Source: an uncultured Lachnospiraceae bacterium
GTDB lineage: Bacteria; Bacillota; Clostridia; Lachnospirales; Lachnospiraceae
Direction: 5' to 3'
DNA length: 64,000 nucleotides
Assembly (NCBI GenBank): GCA_947591155.1
Contig: CANQDA010000011.1
Location: 32,081-96,080, forward strand
Shown piece after piece: positions 44,712 to 51,988 of the stretch. How positions within the stretch are numbered: position 1 is the first letter of the stretch; every line of letters starts with the position of its first letter. The notes below the pieces were generated by a model. That model ran no database searches, was not told the origin of the DNA, and worked only from the letters and a program-made list of their open reading frames with translations. The position numbers and the translations under genes are program-made.

Positions 44712-44821
44712 GTCGCCGGGCAGATTCGTTCGGTACCCTTCTCGAGTGTTTCCCGACAAAACCAGCTGTATGGTATTTGTCAGAAAACACATCGGAAATC
44801 CAAACGAATCTGTCCGGCGAC
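44712..44821. repeat. Long nested stem structure between DUF5662 gene and luxS
   Basis: GTCGCCGGGCAGATTCGTT (44712-44730) and its complement (44803-44821) pair along 19 positions with a single G-U. Inside, GTGTTT-CCC-GACAAA (44746-44760) pairs with TTTGTC-AGA-AAACAC (44776-44790) around a symmetric internal loop. The total is about 110 bases; no ORF is inside. Confidence 0.75.
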
Positions 44822-44825
44822 TGTG

Positions 44826-44905
44826 TTATGTATGTACTAAAATATTCAGCTCCACAGACTTGTGTTGTGTATTATGTATGTATTGAAATATTCAGCTCTA
44901 TAGAC
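44826..44905. repeat. 34-bp tandem direct repeat (two copies, 30/34 identical)
   Basis: Copies begin TTATGTATGTA and contain AATATTCAGCTC, at 44826-44859 and 44872-44905 (46-base period). They lie just past the stem structure, at the end of the luxS gene. The role is unknown. Confidence 0.7.
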
Positions 44906-44952
44906 AGTTAGAGTGTATAGAAATTTAGATTTTATTCTATGCAAACACGCCG

Positions 44953-45432
44953 CTATGCCGGATAGACGAGTCGTGTATCATCAATGTTGGTCAGCACTTC
45001 GCGTAGGTAGCGGTCGGCGAGCCAGTTCGCCATCGGGAGATTCATGTCGAGATAGTTGCCGCAGTCTTTCGCGCAGGCGCCGGGCACCTCGCCGCGGTAA
45101 TCGCGGATGAAGGTAAACATTTCCACCATGAGCGGGACGATGTCTTTCGATTCATAGTCGCCCGCGAGCAGGAGGTAGAAGCCGGTGCGGCAGCCCATAG
45201 GCCCGAAATAGACGGTCTTGTCCGCGTACTGCGGATGATTGCGCAGGAAGGTCGCGCCGAGGTGCTCGATCGTATGCACCTCCGCCGTGTTCATGACCGG
45301 TTCGCTGTTCGGCTTTGTCATGCGGATATCGAAGGTGGTGACGGTCTCCGCGCCGATGTGATCCTTCCGCGAGACGTAGAGCCCCGGGAGAAGTTTGATG
45401 TGGTCAATGGTGAAACTCGCGATCTTTTCCAT
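44953..45432 (-). CDS. luxS: S-ribosylhomocysteine lyase
   Basis: The 159-residue metalloenzyme splits S-ribosylhomocysteine to homocysteine and the AI-2 precursor DPD. The metal site HTIEHLGATFLRN with two His and the later GPMGCRTGFYLL (Cys ligand region) are clear. The start ATG at 45432 follows AAAGGAAG. The longer frame from 45480 is unlikely. It is transcribed toward the left and converges with DUF5662. The protein is normal in length. A strong hairpin lies upstream. Confidence 0.95.
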   Translation of the reverse strand: MEKIASFTIDHIKLLPGLYVSRKDHIGAETVTTFDIRMTKPNSEPVMNTAEVHTIEHLGATFLRNHPQYADKTVYFGPMGCRTGFYLLLAGDYESKDIVPLMVEMFTFIRDYRGEVPGACAKDCGNYLDMNLPMANWLADRYLREVLTNIDDTRLVYPA

Positions 45433-45501
45433 GTTGTTCTGACTTCCTTTCTTTGATCTGAGATTTTTGTGTATGAACACAAATGACAGCTTGATCCGAC
45501 A

Positions 45502-45521
45502 AACGGCAGTTATTTGCCGTT
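45502..45521. terminator. Hairpin with T-rich tail upstream of luxS
   Basis: AACGGCA (45502-45508) and TGCCGTT (45515-45521) with the following TTCTTTTATCTTTTT on the plus strand. No plus-strand gene is present upstream, so it may be a relic, or part of the luxS leader on the other strand. Confidence 0.5.
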
Positions 45522-45573
45522 TTCTTTTATCTTTTTCACCTCATTTTAGCAGATAGGGCGGATTTGCACAACC

Positions 45574-45602
45574 TTGACTTTGCTATAGGGAAATGATAGA
45601 AT
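45574..45602 (+). promoter_or_regulatory. Sigma-A promoter of trpS
   Basis: TTGACT (45574-45579) and TAGAAT (45597-45602), 17-bp spacing, about 100 bases before the trpS start. Confidence 0.7.
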
Positions 45603-45700
45603 TGCGTTGTGCCTGCAGGCAGGGAAAATGCGGAGCCTGTAGGAAATATTTGAATGACTGTGCGGATAAAGTCCGCGTGGAGTGACTTGGAGGGACAATT

Positions 45701-46705
45701 ATGATCGACGGAAAAAAAGTATTGTTCAGCGGAATGCAGGCGACCGGTTCGCTTACCTTGGGAAATTATCTCGGCGCCCTGAAAAACTGGGTGAAGCTGA
45801 GTGATGAATATGAGTGTTTTTATTCGGTGGTTGACATGCACTCGATCACGGTGCGGCAGGATCCGGCGACGCTGCGGAAACGCGCGCGCGCGCTTCTGAC
45901 GCTCTACATCGCGGCCGGACTAGATCCGGAGAAGAACTGCCTGTACTATCAGTCTCATGTCTCTGCGCACGCGGAGCTCGCGTGGATCCTGAACTGCTTT
46001 ACCTACATGGGCGAGCTGAACCGCATGACCCAGTTCAAGGATAAGTCGGCGAAGCACGCGGACAATATCAACGCCGGCCTGTATACCTATCCGGTACTCA
46101 TGGCGGCGGATATCCTGCTGTACCAGGCGGATGTGGTGCCGGTCGGCATCGACCAGATGCAGCACCTGGAGCTGACGCGCGACGTCGCGCAGCGCTTCAA
46201 CGCAATTTACGGCGACGTGTTCACAATCCCGGAGGCCTACATCGGCAAGGCCGGGGCGAAGATCATGAGCCTGCAGGATCCGGCGAAGAAGATGAGCAAG
46301 TCGGACGAGAACCCGAACGCCAGCATCTACCTCATGGACGATCCGGACACGATCCGCAGGAAGTGCAAGCGCGCCGTGACGGATTCCGTCGGCGAGATCC
46401 GTTACTGCGAGGAGCAGCCGGGGCTGCGCAATCTGATCGACATCTACTGCGCGTGCCTGAACAAGACGCCGGACGAGGTCGTGAAGGAGTTCGCAGGCAG
46501 CGGCTACGGTCAGTTCAAGGAGGCGGTCGGCGAGGCGGTCGTCTCGGTGCTTGAGCCGCTTCAGAAGCGTGTCGCGGAGCTTGAGCAGGACAAGGCCTAC
46601 ATCGACAGCGCGATCAAGAACAACGCCGAAAAGGCAGGCTATTACGCCCAGAAGACGCTTCGCAAGGTGCAGAGGAAGGTCGGCTTCCCAGAGAAGGTTC
46701 GGTGA
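45701..46705 (+). CDS. trpS: Tryptophan--tRNA ligase
   Basis: The 334-residue class I synthetase has the HIGH-like TLGNYLGALKNW and the KMSKS motif (PAKKMSKSDENPN). The sequence FSGMQATGSLTLGNYLG at the N-terminus and MDDPDTIRRKCKRAVTDS are diagnostic. The length is normal. It has its own promoter and lacks any T-box leader: the 98 bases after the promoter are too short and show no TGGNACCGCG-like box. TGGAGGGACAATT precedes the ATG. Confidence 0.96.
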   Translation: MIDGKKVLFSGMQATGSLTLGNYLGALKNWVKLSDEYECFYSVVDMHSITVRQDPATLRKRARALLTLYIAAGLDPEKNCLYYQSHVSAHAELAWILNCFTYMGELNRMTQFKDKSAKHADNINAGLYTYPVLMAADILLYQADVVPVGIDQMQHLELTRDVAQRFNAIYGDVFTIPEAYIGKAGAKIMSLQDPAKKMSKSDENPNASIYLMDDPDTIRRKCKRAVTDSVGEIRYCEEQPGLRNLIDIYCACLNKTPDEVVKEFAGSGYGQFKEAVGEAVVSVLEPLQKRVAELEQDKAYIDSAIKNNAEKAGYYAQKTLRKVQRKVGFPEKVR

Positions 46706-46792
46706 GAAACTGTGCAGGATTGGGATAAAGAGCTGTTTTTTAGTGATTTGTTAAGGATATTGACTCTCGGCTTGTTATTTACCCTAAGAATA

Positions 46793-46821
46793 TTGACCTG
46801 ACAGAGAAAAGGATTTATAAT
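46793..46821 (+). promoter_or_regulatory. Promoter of the antitoxin gene
   Basis: TTGACC (46793-46798) and TATAAT (46816-46821), 17-bp spacing. The related sequences ATATTGACTC (46758-46767) and ATATTGACCT (46790-46799) recur and could be operator half-sites. Confidence 0.65.
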
Positions 46822-46874
46822 AGTCATACAGACAAATACAAAATCACTGCGAAACAAATACAAGGAGAAGCGTT

Positions 46875-47162
46875 ATGGCGGAGCAGGTATTGATTCAGTT
46901 CAGGGCGGATAAAAAATTGAAACAGGAAGTGACAGAGATATATGAGAAGCTTGGAATGGATTTGCCGACGGCGTTTCGTATGTTTATGAACAGAAGCAAA
47001 ATGGTGAGAGGGCTTCCTTTCGAGGCGACACTACCGCAAAATACAATAACGGGAGAAGAGGCGAAAAACGCTTTCCATGGATTACGAAGACAGGCGGCAG
47101 ACATTCCGGAGATGTCGCTTGACGAGATCAATGCGGAAATTCAGGCGGTAAGACATGGATGA
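46875..47162 (+). CDS. RelB/DinJ family antitoxin
   Basis: The product, 95 residues, has a ribbon-helix-helix N-terminus (EQVLIQFRADKKLKQEVTEIYEKLGMDLPTAFRMFMNRS), characteristic of RelB/DinJ antitoxins, and the end LDEINAEIQAVRHG. The family binds its own promoter and neutralises a partner toxin. The gene overlaps the next ORF by eight bases (47155-47162), as expected for an antitoxin-toxin pair, but that ORF is not an intact toxin. It has its own strong promoter. AAGGAGAAGCGTT precedes the ATG. Confidence 0.88.
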   Translation: MAEQVLIQFRADKKLKQEVTEIYEKLGMDLPTAFRMFMNRSKMVRGLPFEATLPQNTITGEEAKNAFHGLRRQAADIPEMSLDEINAEIQAVRHG

Positions 47163-47616
47163 TCTTATTTTCTATGAGGTAGCCATGGAAAAAAGAGATG
47201 ATGGTGCCTATTTAGTGACCGGAAATCAAAAACATTATCCAGCACAGGACTTTATCATTACGCCTGCGGAGATGATTAAAATCATGAACAGCACACGTCA
47301 GATGGAAGGAGCTGACTTTTTTGCGATCACCGCATGCGGGGAATGCTGCGATACCTGTGATAAAATGAAGGCAGGCGAGTGTCCGGGCTGCATACAGGCG
47401 GACGGTATTGTTCTGGAATGGGCGGATTCAGGGAGATGCAGGATTCATGCGTGCGTAAGAGAGCATGGAGCGAAGTTCTGCGGTCTGTGTGAAGAGTTTC
47501 CATGTGACAGGGTATCGGAGCTGATTCCGTGGAATCCAAACATAATTGAGCATTTAGCGCAGCTCAGGGATCAATATAACGAAATAAGTGAAAAGACTGA
47601 TTTGAAAGAAATTTGA
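47155..47616 (+). CDS. Fusion of a PIN-toxin C-terminal remnant to a DUF3795 domain
   Basis: The 153-residue protein has two parts. Residues 2-46 (FYEVAMEKRDDGAYLVTGNQ to TPAEMIKIMN) look like the final segment of PIN-family ribonuclease toxins, in which a DxxFYEVA and a VTGN loop are conserved. The N-terminal two-thirds, with the first catalytic Asp, is missing, so it should not be an active nuclease. Residues 58-135 form a Cys-rich DUF3795 domain (CGECCDTC, CPGC, CRIHAC, FCGLCEEFPC). The start codon overlaps the antitoxin gene, which is the position a toxin would take. Deletion plus fusion is inferred. Confidence 0.65.
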   Translation: MDDLIFYEVAMEKRDDGAYLVTGNQKHYPAQDFIITPAEMIKIMNSTRQMEGADFFAITACGECCDTCDKMKAGECPGCIQADGIVLEWADSGRCRIHACVREHGAKFCGLCEEFPCDRVSELIPWNPNIIEHLAQLRDQYNEISEKTDLKEI

Positions 47617-47631
47617 TTTTTAAATGTAAAG

Positions 47632-47660
47632 TATGTCCTCTGCCGGGGGCATATTTTATT
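47632..47660 (+). terminator. Weak terminator after the fusion gene
   Basis: TATGTCC (47632-47638) and GGGCATA (47647-47653), one G-T, followed by TTTTATTTAT. Confidence 0.5.
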
Positions 47661-47729
47661 TATCATTCTTGATAAAATAAGAATATAATATTAATATAAT
47701 TATGCAAATATGACAAAAAAGGTGATTGC

Positions 47730-48071
47730 ATGAAGCTGAATGGGGATGAAAGGGAACAGGATATCCTGAGGGAGCTTGGAACCAGAATCAGGCAGTATCG
47801 TATTGCACTGAATATTACGCAAGCGGAGCTTGCGGACAGATGCGGCATTTCTTCCAGCACGGAGGTACGCATCGAGAGCGGTGTAGACTCCAAAATCTCG
47901 AATTATATTAAAATTCTGAAGTCACTGAGGCTTGCCCCAAATCTGAATCTGTTGATTCCGGAGCCGCAGCCGGATTTTAAGGCGCTGTATGGGCGAAAGC
48001 CGGCAAGACAGAGAGCGAGATCAAATAAATCTAAATCCGTATCAAACTGGGTGTGGGGAGAGGATAAATAA
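47730..48071 (+). CDS. Orphan HipB-like HTH antitoxin/regulator
   Basis: The product has 113 residues with an XRE-type helix-turn-helix (residues 15-70, IRQYRIALNITQAELADRCGISSSTEVRIESG). The C-terminal region, including EPQPDFKALYG and the closing NWVWGED, resembles HipB-type regulators that precede a HipA kinase toxin. No hipA follows; instead the 3' end overlaps the convergent rluA-type gene by 30 bases. I infer that the toxin partner was lost. It might still act as a repressor. The start ATG follows AAAAAAGGTGATTGC. Confidence 0.75.
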   Translation: MKLNGDEREQDILRELGTRIRQYRIALNITQAELADRCGISSSTEVRIESGVDSKISNYIKILKSLRLAPNLNLLIPEPQPDFKALYGRKPARQRARSNKSKSVSNWVWGEDK

Positions 48072-49088
48072 GTGCATATCCTCCGGCATTTCGCAGGTGA
48101 AGGAGAGCGGTTTGCCCGTGATCGGATGTGGGAATTCAAGCTTGTGTGAGTGCAGCGCCTGACGATTGAGTGGCGGTACCGGCTCGCCGGATGGTAAATA
48201 TGCCGTCTGAGCGCCAGCAGGATTATAGAGAAAATCCCCGATGAGCGGATGCCCGACGTGGCTCATGTGCACGCGAATCTGGTGCGTGCGGCCTGTTTCG
48301 AGTGTAACGGCGGCGAGAGAAAAGTATCGATTCTGTGAATCAGGGGAAGGCTGCAGCGTTGCAGTCTTTGTGGGCGACTGAGCAGAAGATGACGCCTGGT
48401 CGGCAGCAGATGGAGATGAGGTGTGCCCGGATTGGCAATCCCAAATCGACAGTCTGCGAAAATGCGTCACGGCACGCTGCCCATGCTCATAGTCTACGCA
48501 GCGCATCAGGACGGAACCTTCGAGGCGCGCGATCGGCGCGTCGATCGTGCCGGATTCCGGCAAAATCCCTTCAACGATAGCGAGATATTCCCGGCGGATC
48601 TGCCGCTCGGCAGACATGCGGGAGAGGATCGCGGCGCTCAAGTAATGCTTGGCGATGATGAGCAGGCCGCTGGTGTCACGGTCGAGGCGGTTGACGCAGC
48701 GGTAGACGAAAGGGATCCCCTGACTTGCAAAATAATACATAACGCCGTTCGCAAGCGTATTCTCATAATTGTTGATGGAAGGGTGGATCGGCATGTCGCT
48801 CGGTTTGTTTACGACAAGCAGGTCCTCATCCTCATAGACGATGTCCAGCGGCATCTGTACAGGCACAAGATCAGCGGAGGACTGATCCTCGACGATCTGT
48901 ATCGTCAGGATGTCCCCCGCTTTCAATTTCTGATTTGTGTAAGCCCAGTCTCCGTTCAGCAGGATTCCGTGCTCCGTCTGCTTCAGACGCGTCAGCACAT
49001 GGTGCGAGCATCCGCGCCCGCGCAGGAACTGCTCGACGGTCATGCCCTCGTGAATTTGTTCGATCTTCCAATTGATTGTTCGTGTCAT
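48042..49088 (-). CDS. RluA family pseudouridine synthase
   Basis: The 348-residue protein has an N-terminal S4-like domain (EQFLRGRGCSHHVLTRLKQTE) and a catalytic domain with the active-site Asp in NRLDRDTSGLLI. The C-terminal HQIRVHMSHVGHPLIGD motif is typical. An insert of about 35 residues rich in Ser, Gln and Thr (SSPSAADQASSSAQSP) lies before the last strands. It modifies 23S rRNA uridines or related RNA; the exact site is unknown. Its start overlaps the potD stop (ATGA on the minus strand), so it is at the end of the polyamine transport operon, coupled to potD. Confidence 0.9.
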   Translation of the reverse strand: MTRTINWKIEQIHEGMTVEQFLRGRGCSHHVLTRLKQTEHGILLNGDWAYTNQKLKAGDILTIQIVEDQSSADLVPVQMPLDIVYEDEDLLVVNKPSDMPIHPSINNYENTLANGVMYYFASQGIPFVYRCVNRLDRDTSGLLIIAKHYLSAAILSRMSAERQIRREYLAIVEGILPESGTIDAPIARLEGSVLMRCVDYEHGQRAVTHFRRLSIWDCQSGHTSSPSAADQASSSAQSPTKTATLQPSPDSQNRYFSLAAVTLETGRTHQIRVHMSHVGHPLIGDFLYNPAGAQTAYLPSGEPVPPLNRQALHSHKLEFPHPITGKPLSFTCEMPEDMHLFILSPHPV

Positions 49089-50161
49089 CAGCTCGACTTC
49101 ACCTTGTTCCAGTAATCATTGTACATATTGTCGACCTCGTCCCCGAGATACTGGAAGGTCTCGCAACGTGCCATGTCCTCTGCGGGCGGGAACGCGATCG
49201 TGCTGTTCTTGATGTCCTCGTCCTCGATCAGCTCGCGCGCGGCCGTGTTCGGAGTGGAGTAGGTGATGTACTCGAAATTCTTCAGCGCGATCTCCGCCTC
49301 GCACATGTAATTGATGAACTTCTCGGCATTTTCCTTGTTCTCGGCGTTCTTCGGGATGACCCAGCTGTCGATCCAGATGTTGGAGCCCTCGTCCGGGATC
49401 ACGTACTCCAGGTTTTCGTTCTCGCGCTGCGTGTAGATCGCCTCGCCGGAGTAAATGACGCCAAGCGCGGCCTCGTCGCCGATCATCTTGTCGCGTACTT
49501 CGTCGATTACATAAGCCTGCACGATTGGTTTCTGCTCGATCAGGGTGTCGGCGGCCTCGGAGAGCTCGTCCTCGCTCGTCGTGTTGAGCGAGTAGCCGAG
49601 ACGCTTCAGGGCGACGGCGAACGCGTCGCGCACGCTGTTCTGCATCAGGATATTGTCCGTGTACTTTTCATCCCAGAGGATGTCCCAGCTCGTGACCGGC
49701 TCGTCGACCATCGTCTTGTTGTAGAGGATTCCGACCGTGCCCCAGCAGTAGGGGACGGAGTACTTGTTCTCCGGGTCAAAGCCCTTCGAGGCTTCCAGAT
49801 ACTCCTCGCCGATATTTTTCAAATTTGGAATGTTGTCAAAATTGATCTCCGCGAGCAGATCGTTCTCGATCATCCGCTGGATCATATAGTCGGACGGACA
49901 GACGACGTCGTAGGAGACGGCGCCGGTCTCAATCTTCGGGTACATGATCTCGTTTGTCTCGAATTCATCGTACACCACCTCGATGCCGGTCTCTTCCTCA
50001 AACATGTCGAGCACGTCCGGGTCGATATACTCGCCCCAGTTGTAGACCACGACTTTGCCCGCGTCGGCGGACTCGGACTTCTCGGATTTAGAGCCTCCGC
50101 AACCTGTCAGTAGCGATGCCGAGAATAAAACGACCAGCATAAGACAGATCAATTTTTTCAT
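49088..50161 (-). CDS. potD: Spermidine/putrescine ABC transporter substrate-binding lipoprotein
   Basis: The 357-residue lipoprotein has a signal peptide ending in the lipobox LLTGC (Cys21) and a PotD-like periplasmic-binding fold (VVYNWGEYIDPDVLDMFEEETGIEVVYDEFETNE is diagnostic). The start ATG at 50161 has GAGGAGGAATTTGCT before it. It is anchored to the outer face of the membrane and delivers polyamines to PotBC. It is separated from potC by a 193-base gap holding a palindromic repeat. The stop overlaps the rluA-type start. Confidence 0.92.
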   Translation of the reverse strand: MKKLICLMLVVLFSASLLTGCGGSKSEKSESADAGKVVVYNWGEYIDPDVLDMFEEETGIEVVYDEFETNEIMYPKIETGAVSYDVVCPSDYMIQRMIENDLLAEINFDNIPNLKNIGEEYLEASKGFDPENKYSVPYCWGTVGILYNKTMVDEPVTSWDILWDEKYTDNILMQNSVRDAFAVALKRLGYSLNTTSEDELSEAADTLIEQKPIVQAYVIDEVRDKMIGDEAALGVIYSGEAIYTQRENENLEYVIPDEGSNIWIDSWVIPKNAENKENAEKFINYMCEAEIALKNFEYITYSTPNTAARELIEDEDIKNSTIAFPPAEDMARCETFQYLGDEVDNMYNDYWNKVKSS

Positions 50162-50221
50162 AGCAAATTCCTCCTCGTTAATCACATGTATTATTTGAAT
50201 TCCTGTTTAGTTCACTTCAAT

Positions 50222-50356
50222 AGCAACGAGCCCTGCACACTCAAAAAGCCTTTGGCTTTTTTCGTTCGCGGGCAGTCGCCCTATAAATACGCTGTCTCGC
50301 GAAATTGCCTGCAAGCAGGCATTTCGTGTTCCACCGTATTTGCACGGCTCGTTGCT
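50222..50356. repeat. Dispersed palindromic element, copy B, inside the pot operon
   Basis: AGCAACGAGCC (50222-50232) and GGCTCGTTGCT (50346-50356) are perfect 11-bp ends. Inside are AAAAGCC/GGCTTTT and TTGCCTG/CAGGCA. It shares long blocks, including CCCTATAAATACGCTGTCTC and TTGCTAAACACG, with copy A. The right end contains the stop codon of potC (50355-50357 on the minus strand). Confidence 0.85.
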
Positions 50357-51167
50357 AAACACGAATCTTCTGCTCCCGCTCCCGCGGCTTCCGGTTGACG
50401 ATGAGCAGAAGCAGCAGCACCGTGACGAACATCAGCGTCGACAGCGCGTACATTTCCGGTTTGATGCCCTTGCGCACCTCGGTGTAGATCTTGGTCGACA
50501 GGGTGTCGAAGCCCGGACCCTTCACAAAGTGCGTGATGATGAAGTCGTCGAGCGACATCGTGAACGCCAGCAGAAAGCCGGAGAGCACGCCGGGCATGAT
50601 GTCCGGGAGAACTACCTTATAAAAGGCGTAGATCGGCGACGCGCCGATGTCGAGCGCCGCCTCGTAGGTCGACATGTTCACCTGCTTGAGCTTCGGCATG
50701 ACGCTCAAGGCCACATAGGGCAGGTTGAACGTGATATGCCCGATCAAGATCGTCCAGAAGCCGAACGTGACGTCGCCCCCGACAAAAGAGAGCAGGTGGC
50801 CGAGCGCGATGAAGAGCATCATCAGCGAGATGCCCGTGACGATCTCCGCGTTCAGCATCGGGATGTTCGCGATGTTGAACCAGAACATCCGCATCCCGTT
50901 TTTCATGGAATTCAGGCCGATACAGGCGATCGTGCCGATGACGGTCGCGATCAGCGCCGAGAGCAGCGCGATCAGCAGGGTGTTGTAGAGCGCCTGCAGG
51001 ATCGTCTCGTTCCGAAACAGGGCGGCGTACCATTTAAGCGAAAAACCGCCCCATTTCGCGCGCGTCCGAGAGGAGTTGAACGAGAGCACGATCAGTGTCA
51101 ATATCGGCGCGTACAGCAATACAAAGATGAAAGCGAGGTAAAATTTTTTGAGAAAATTCCGCATCAA
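50355..51167 (-). CDS. potC: Polyamine ABC transporter permease PotC
   Basis: The 270-residue membrane protein has six helices and a binding-protein-dependent transport motif (EAALDIGASPIYAFYKVVLPDIMPGVLSG) near residue 170, the EAA loop that contacts PotA. It pairs with PotB. The start overlaps the end of potB by four bases, the usual coupling. The last codons (KIRV stop) lie in the right end of the palindromic element, so the C-terminus may have been reshaped by its insertion. Confidence 0.93.
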   Translation of the reverse strand: MMRNFLKKFYLAFIFVLLYAPILTLIVLSFNSSRTRAKWGGFSLKWYAALFRNETILQALYNTLLIALLSALIATVIGTIACIGLNSMKNGMRMFWFNIANIPMLNAEIVTGISLMMLFIALGHLLSFVGGDVTFGFWTILIGHITFNLPYVALSVMPKLKQVNMSTYEAALDIGASPIYAFYKVVLPDIMPGVLSGFLLAFTMSLDDFIITHFVKGPGFDTLSTKIYTEVRKGIKPEMYALSTLMFVTVLLLLLIVNRKPREREQKIRV

Positions 51168-51988
51168 AACGCGACCCCCTCTCCCTCTTTGTCGTATTTA
51201 TGCATGACGGCCATGCTGATCAGGATGAAGATCATCAGGACCAGAGACAGGCCGCTGCCGACGTTCCAGTTGTTGCCCTGCTTGAACTTCTGCTCGATGA
51301 CGTTGCCGATTAGCAGGATCTTCGCGCCGCCCAGGAGGTCGCTGATGACGAAGGTGGTGAGCGCCGGGACAAAGACCATCGTAATCCCGCTGATGACGCC
51401 CGGAAGGCTGAGCGGAAAAATGATGCGCCAGAAGGTGTAAAACCCGTTTGCGCCCAGATCACGCGCCGCGTTGACGACATTGCGATCAATCTTGATCAGG
51501 CTGTTGTAGATCGGCAGCAGCATGAACGGCAGGAAATTGTAGACCATGCCGAGGACGATCGCGTAGGGCGTGTTGATGATGTTCAGCTTCGGCAGGTGCA
51601 AAGCGCCGAGCAGCATGTTGATGACGCCGCTCTTTTCGAGCAGCGTCTGCCACGCCAGCGTGCGCAGCAGGAAGTTCATCCACATCGGGATGATGAAGAT
51701 CATCACGATAAAGCCGTTGGCGTTGAAATTCATGTTGCTTAAGATCATCGCCAGCGGGTAGGCCATCACGAGACAAATCAGCGTGCTGATGACGGAGAGT
51801 ACGAGCGCGTAGACGAGCGCCTTGACATTCTCCGGCGTCCCCATCTGCATGATGTTGGACAAGGTAAACGCACCGTCTGCGGTCGTCAGGCCGTAGTAGA
51901 CGATGATGAAGAGCGGTATCACGATAAAGGCGACGCTCCAGACCAGAAAAGGGCCGGAGAGCAGCCATTTGGTCTTTCCTTTACTCAT
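51164..51988 (-). CDS. potB: Polyamine ABC transporter permease PotB
   Basis: The 274-residue permease has six membrane helices and the EAA-type loop [30 protein letters not shown]. The N-terminus [32 protein letters not shown] is typical for PotB. It overlaps potA by eight bases at its start and potC by four at its end, as expected for a compact operon. Confidence 0.93.
   Translation of the reverse strand: MSKGKTKWLLSGPFLVWSVAFIVIPLFIIVYYGLTTADGAFTLSNIMQMGTPENVKALVYALVLSVISTLICLVMAYPLAMILSNMNFNANGFIVMIFIIPMWMNFLLRTLAWQTLLEKSGVINMLLGALHLPKLNIINTPYAIVLGMVYNFLPFMLLPIYNSLIKIDRNVVNAARDLGANGFYTFWRIIFPLSLPGVISGITMVFVPALTTFVISDLLGGAKILLIGNVIEQKFKQGNNWNVGSGLSLVLMIFILISMAVMHKYDKEGEGVAF

Noticed and set aside
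45603..45700. T-box leader for trpS
   Set aside because: Fewer than 100 bases between promoter and start; no specifier or antiterminator sequence.
49076..50113. 345-residue plus-strand ORF opposite potD
   Set aside because: Shadow of potD; no motifs, typical antisense composition.
50340..51440. 366-residue plus-strand ORF opposite potC/potB
   Set aside because: Shadow of two overlapping permease genes, low-complexity charged sequence.
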